DNA of 6,634 nucleotides from Limnohabitans sp. (GTDB lineage Bacteria > Pseudomonadota > Gammaproteobacteria > Burkholderiales > Burkholderiaceae_C): the NCBI GenBank assembly GCA_015657605.1, contig JACDQO010000293.1:1-6634 (forward strand). Reading direction: 5' to 3'. The notes beneath the pieces were generated by a model. The model was not told where the DNA came from. It worked only from the letters and a program-made list of their open reading frames with translations, and searched no databases. The translations under genes were made by a program, and so were the position numbers. How positions within the stretch are numbered: position 1 is the first letter of the stretch; each line of letters begins with the position of its first letter. Below are positions 5,581 to 6,634 of this stretch, piece after piece.

Positions 5581-6634
5581 ATGCAATACACCCACGAACA
5601 CCGCGAGATCCAGAACACGCTCAAGCGCTTCATCGAGGCCGAGATCAACCCCCATGTGGACGAGTGGGAAGCGGCCGAGATTTTTCCGGCGCACGAGGTC
5701 TTCAAAAAGATGGGCAACTTGGGCCTCTTGGGCCTGACCAAGCCCGAAGCCTTTGGCGGCGCAGGCTTGGACTATTCTTACGGCATGGCCATGGCCGAGG
5801 CGCTGGGCCACATTGACTGCGGCGGCATCCCCATGGCCATAGGCGTGCAGACCGACATGGCCACGCCCGCCTTGGCACGCTTTGGCAGCGACGAGTTGCG
5901 CGCACAGTTTTTGGCCCCGGCCATTGCGGGCGACATGGTGGGCTGCATTGGCGTGAGCGAGCCGGGTGCGGGGAGCGATGTGGCGGGCATCAAAACCGTG
6001 GCCCGCAAGGACGGTGACGACTACGTGATCAGCGGCCAAAAAATGTGGATCACCAACAGCCTGCAGGCCGACTGGATGTGCATGCTGGTCAACACGGGGG
6101 AAGGCCCGATCCATAAAAACAAGAGTCTCGTCATGGTGCCCATGCGCGAGAACGGCAAGCTGCTGCCCGGCATCGAGGTGGGCAAAAAGATCAAGAAGAT
6201 CGGCATGAACAGCAGCGACACGGGCTTGATTTATTTTGACGAGGTGCGTGTGCCGCAGCGCTACCGCATCGGGGCCGAGGGCCAGGGCTTCATCTACCAG
6301 ATGCAACAGTTTCAGGAAGAACGCCTGTGGTGCGCGGCCAGCACGCTGCAGTCGCTGACCAACTGCATCCAGTGGACGGTGGAGTGGGCGCAAGAGCGCA
6401 AGCTGTTTGGTTCCACCTTGGCCGACCAACAGTGGGTGCAATTCAAGCTGGCCGAACTCAAGGCCGAGGTAGAAAGCCTGCGCGCCCTGACTTACCAAGC
6501 CTGCGAACATTACGTGGCGGGTGAAGACGTGACCGAGTGGGCCACCATGGCCAAGCTCAAAGCAGGCCGCTTGAACCGCACCGTGCCCGACACCTGCTTG
6601 CAGTTCTGGGGCGGCATGGGCTTCACCTGGGAAA
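5581..6634 (+). CDS. atuD: Acyl-CoA dehydrogenase, AtuD (citronellyl-CoA dehydrogenase)-like, 3' end outside window
   Basis: The frame is open from ATG 5581 to the window edge: 351 complete codons of an expected 385 or so. The protein should introduce the alpha,beta double bond that the neighbouring carboxyltransferase needs, with FAD as cofactor and ETF as acceptor. Visible motifs are the N-terminal helical domain (EINPHVDEWEAAEIFPAHEV), GIPMAIGVQTDMATPALARFG, the flavin signature GVSEPGAGSD (124-133), WITNS (156-160), and a C-terminal domain with QEERLWCAAS and QERKLFG. Glu247 in EERL is the probable catalytic base, the LCAD/isovaleryl-CoA dehydrogenase position. The GGIPMAIGVQTDMATPALARFG region matches my memory of Pseudomonas AtuD, and gene order (after SDR and carboxyltransferase) agrees. 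It differs clearly from the upstream dehydrogenase, so it is not a recent duplicate. The family assignment is secure; the citronellyl-CoA substrate is inferred. Confidence 0.9.
   Translation, partial: MQYTHEHREIQNTLKRFIEAEINPHVDEWEAAEIFPAHEVFKKMGNLGLLGLTKPEAFGGAGLDYSYGMAMAEALGHIDCGGIPMAIGVQTDMATPALARFGSDELRAQFLAPAIAGDMVGCIGVSEPGAGSDVAGIKTVARKDGDDYVISGQKMWITNSLQADWMCMLVNTGEGPIHKNKSLVMVPMRENGKLLPGIEVGKKIKKIGMNSSDTGLIYFDEVRVPQRYRIGAEGQGFIYQMQQFQEERLWCAASTLQSLTNCIQWTVEWAQERKLFGSTLADQQWVQFKLAELKAEVESLRALTYQACEHYVAGEDVTEWATMAKLKAGRLNRTVPDTCLQFWGGMGFTWE

Noticed and set aside
5518..6510. 330-codon open frame on the minus strand
   Set aside because: It is fully antisense to the second dehydrogenase, whose motifs are unmistakable. 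The product is a His/Ala/Leu-rich shadow of codon bias.

Overview
The window is a GC-rich, densely packed catabolic locus. Its protein style (FadI-like thiolase, LCAD-like dehydrogenase, PECR/AtuB-like SDR) suggests a Betaproteobacterium, most likely Burkholderiales/Comamonadaceae. That placement is an impression from sequence style, not a search result. I see no mobile element, CRISPR array, rRNA or tRNA.

Layout. Positions 1-1103 on the minus strand hold an acetyl-CoA acyltransferase (thiolase) whose 3' end lies beyond the left edge. It needs two frame corrections, near 1049-1052 and near 31-32, to read as one protein. Positions 1104-1226 are a divergent control region with a strong ribosome binding site for the thiolase, an AT-rich core with candidate -10 boxes for both directions, and a 20-bp imperfect palindrome that could be a TetR-type operator. 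The plus strand then carries five genes in a row: an LCAD-like acyl-CoA dehydrogenase (1227-2390), a TetR-family regulator split by a frameshift (2395-3046), an AtuB/PECR-like SDR (3057-3950), a carboxyltransferase beta subunit of the MCC/geranyl-CoA carboxylase class (3947-5557), and a second dehydrogenase of the AtuD type that runs off the right edge (5581 onward). Gaps between these genes are 4, 10, -4 and 23 bp, so they look like one operon.

How the genes may work together. The order TetR - SDR - carboxyltransferase - acyl-CoA dehydrogenase matches the Pseudomonas acyclic-terpene cluster (atuR, atuB, atuC, atuD) as I remember it, without atuA. In that pathway a beta-methyl-branched acyl-CoA is desaturated (AtuD), carboxylated on the gamma-methyl group (AtuC with the biotin subunit AtuF), hydrated and cleaved, and the product then enters beta-oxidation. 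Here an LCAD-like dehydrogenase heads the operon and a divergent thiolase stands beside it, so initial desaturation, carboxylation and terminal thiolysis could be served by one locus. The biotin carboxylase/BCCP subunit, hydratase and CoA ligase are not in the window and would be expected downstream.

Main caution. Three frame breaks occur in two of the six genes (thiolase twice, TetR once) while the other four genes read cleanly. They are either indel errors in the source assembly or real inactivation. No clearly novel system is visible. The points of interest are the frame breaks, an SDR lacking the YxxxK catalytic pair, a Gly at a substrate-selecting carboxylase position, and the candidate shared operator.
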